From Candidatus Brocadiaceae bacterium (lineage in GTDB: Bacteria > Planctomycetota > Brocadiia > SM23-32), in assembly GCA_003567495.1 (NCBI GenBank), contig PWZK01000387.1:1-7256 (forward strand): a stretch of DNA of 7,256 nucleotides. The letters are read 5' to 3'. Under the pieces are notes generated by a model. The model was not told the DNA's origin. It ran no database searches and saw nothing but the letters and a program-made list of their open reading frames with translations. Made by a program: the position numbers and the translations under genes. Of the stretch, positions 6,032 to 7,256 are shown piece after piece (within the stretch, counting starts at the first letter, position 1; each line of letters starts with the position of its first letter).

Positions 6032-7001
6032 TATTATCCCCTCTTTGCATAAGCAGACGTCGCACTAATGGCATATCAGAAGCCGTAATCCCAAGGAAAT
6101 CGAAACAATCGGCGGGAACCGCTCCGCCAATGCGTCCCACACCGACCGTGAAGCCATGCTGGTCACTGCCGGGCACCAGCTCGCATCCGCAGATTTTCAG
6201 GGTTTTAAAAGCCGACCACACCATTTGCAACGGGGCCGGAAGATTTGAAGAACGAATCCTGAATTGCGTGTTGCCATTGACCTCAAGCGGCACATTCATC
6301 TCTGCGGCCGCTCGACCTACACGCTCGATATCGAGCAAAAAAAACTTGTTCAGCTCTTCAGGCAAAAAATTTTCTTTCCCTTTGTGGTTTGACTCGGTCA
6401 CCCACGGCTCGAGATCATATTTTATAAGGCGCAGATTTATCGCACTGCGGAAAGGATGTGCAATATACGCCGGTTTTCCGGTAAGTTCCATAATCTCTCT
6501 TGTCTCGCGGATTTTTTCCACAAGCTCTTTCGTATTTTTGCTTATGCTCGTATGAGACGGGAAAGCCGCCTCGCAGATAAAGAAGTCCGATAGGTCTTTG
6601 AGCGTTCTGCAAAGGTCTCGGGGCCGTCCCCAGGGACCGATTTCAGGCGCCAGGAATAGCCGGAGGTCGGGAAAGTTCTTTTGCACTCTTTCCATATCAC
6701 GTCTGTACTGTCCAAACCCCTCCATTGTCGGCTTGTAGCTCGTCCCTTCCGCATTATCACCATTGTATTTACCGAGATGGTCTGTAAGCCCCACCACGCG
6801 TCGACCGCTTATTCTCGCGTGCTGAATGAACTGATCAAGCGTGGTCCCCTCCGGCCGCTCCCTGCCGGCATGATAGTGCATATCAATATTATGCACCAAC
6901 ATTTCTGAACAGGGGGGGAACGCCCTCTCAGACAGACAACGTCCGGAAGATACCCCGTCTTGCTCATCTAAAACAGCCGTTAAAACTCTCTTGCTTTTCA
7001 T
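6015..7001 (-). CDS. PHP-domain metallohydrolase (histidinol-phosphatase / YcdX-like), substrate unknown
   Basis: PHP proteins are metal-dependent phosphoesterases with a distorted barrel; members include histidinol phosphatase (HisK type), YcdX-like phosphatases and polymerase-associated domains. The 328-residue product shows nearly the full ligand set: D40-x-H42-x-H44 (NIDMHYH), T73-D74-H75 (GLTDH), E120 (LAPEIG), H150 (FPSH), H182 (YIAHPF) and D280-x-H282 (GSDQHG). A counterpart of the third N-terminal histidine of YcdX (about six residues after HxH) is not evident; E48 lies nearby. The segment YRRDMERVQKNFPDLRLFLAPE resembles HisK-type enzymes, but no histidine genes are nearby. Residues 1-33 precede the domain and look unconserved. 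An alternative ATG at residue 34 (6902) starts just before the first motif; neither start has a Shine-Dalgarno site. No signal peptide is seen, so it is probably cytoplasmic. Fold is firm, substrate open. Confidence 0.87.
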   Translation of the reverse strand: MKSKRVLTAVLDEQDGVSSGRCLSERAFPPCSEMLVHNIDMHYHAGRERPEGTTLDQFIQHARISGRRVVGLTDHLGKYNGDNAEGTSYKPTMEGFGQYRRDMERVQKNFPDLRLFLAPEIGPWGRPRDLCRTLKDLSDFFICEAAFPSHTSISKNTKELVEKIRETREIMELTGKPAYIAHPFRSAINLRLIKYDLEPWVTESNHKGKENFLPEELNKFFLLDIERVGRAAAEMNVPLEVNGNTQFRIRSSNLPAPLQMVWSAFKTLKICGCELVPGSDQHGFTVGVGRIGGAVPADCFDFLGITASDMPLVRRLLMQRGDNIIRTA

Positions 7002-7028
7002 TTTTTGTTGAAATTCAATGTCGTCTTA

Positions 7029-7045
7029 TTACGGGGACAGTGTAC
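7029..7045 (+). other. TTACGGGGACAGTGTAC motif, possible remnant of a dispersed element
   Basis: The 17-nt string lies 28 bp upstream of the PHP gene start in non-coding sequence. From memory, GGGGACAGT-type strings recur next to REP-associated tyrosine transposases and related palindromic elements in environmental genomes. No transposase is visible here, and only one copy is present, so this is a weak identification. Confidence 0.25.
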
Positions 7046-7136
7046 GGTTTTTCGGTTTTCCCGGAGACATTATTTCCCGGCACCGCTATCAGATGCGCGT
7101 GATTTAACATCAGACAACATGGCCAAACTTCTACCG

Positions 7137-7155
7137 TAAGTCCTCAGTGAACCAC
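7137..7155 (-). repeat. Dispersed repeat core, inverted copy C
   Basis: The minus strand reads GTGGTTCACTGAGGACTTA. Eighteen bases are identical to copy A (1528-1545), and 17 of 19 match copy B. It lies 136 bp upstream of the PHP gene start. Unlike A and B, no CCTGCCTG hairpin lies directly next to it. On its 5' side the next such hairpin is at 7225-7255, 69 bp away, and that hairpin more likely belongs to a separate plus-strand copy. Confidence 0.6.
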
Positions 7156-7202
7156 GTCTCATTTTACTTGTACTGACACTTAAACAGCCGTTTGCCGTTG
7201 CC

Positions 7203-7256
7203 GGGAACGCGGGCGTCCCCGCCCGCCTGCCTGCGCCGCAGCGCGGCAGGCAGGCA
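7203..7256 (+). repeat. Left part of a further dispersed repeat copy, running off the right edge
   Basis: GGGAACGCG (7203-7211) parallels GGGAGCGCG at the start of copy A. A perfect 7-bp hairpin follows, GCGGGCG (7209-7215), loop TCCC, CGCCCGC (7220-7226). It overlaps by two bases a 10-bp hairpin: GCCTGCCTGC (7225-7234) with GCAGGCAGGC (7246-7255). The window ends where copies A and B enter the GTGGTTCACTGAGGACTT core. The stems are strong enough to act as a bidirectional transcription block, but the likeness to copy A suggests a repeat. Confidence 0.55.

Noticed and set aside
5995..6555. 186-codon open frame on the plus strand running from the end of holA
   Set aside because: It is antisense to the PHP gene, whose metal-ligand motifs are in the correct order.
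7002..7256. Small gene in the right-end gap
   Set aside because: Only very short frames exist (for example 6 codons from the ATG near 7119), with no ribosome binding site; the stretch is repeat-like.

Overview
The window looks like bacterial chromosome from an anaerobic or microaerobic, Gram-negative polysaccharide degrader. An outer-membrane beta-barrel protein implies two membranes, a rubrerythrin implies low-oxygen peroxide defence, and two unrelated glycoside hydrolases (GH42 and GH5) imply glycan use. Weak or absent Shine-Dalgarno sites on most genes, moderate-to-high GC and GC-rich dispersed intergenic hairpin repeats would fit a Planctomycetota/Phycisphaerae-type genome or a relative. 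That placement is an inference; no marker here settles it.

Left half (1-3115): three genes all read on the minus strand. In transcription order they are an N-terminal-rubredoxin ('reverse') rubrerythrin (3115-2603), a secreted beta-barrel outer-membrane protein (2435-1548), and a GH42 beta-galactosidase (1451 to the left edge, where its 3' end is cut off). The GH42 gene is open to the edge and easy to miss if only closed ORFs are considered, but it carries both catalytic glutamates and the four-cysteine zinc site. The gaps of 167 bp and 96 bp hold hairpins, an operator-like dyad and a dispersed repeat, so these may be separate transcription units. OMP and GH42 could form a small glycan-uptake and hydrolysis pair.

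Right half (3116-7256): a divergent intergenic region separates rubrerythrin from a plus-strand pair. These are an exported GH5 glycosidase with a roughly 150-residue beta-rich domain inserted in its barrel, and 41 bp later holA (DNA polymerase III delta subunit). Convergent to holA and overlapping it by 17 bp is a minus-strand PHP-domain metallohydrolase (7001-6015). The last 255 bp contain no gene I can support.

The most unusual non-coding signal is a composite dispersed repeat: a CCTGCCTG-type hairpin followed by a core close to GTGGTTCACTGAGGACTTA. Plus-strand copies lie at 1492-1546 and 3151-3202, an inverted core at 7137-7155, and what looks like the left half of another copy runs off the right edge at 7203-7256. 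I see no CRISPR array, tRNA, rRNA, transposase or phage gene, and no clearly novel defence system.
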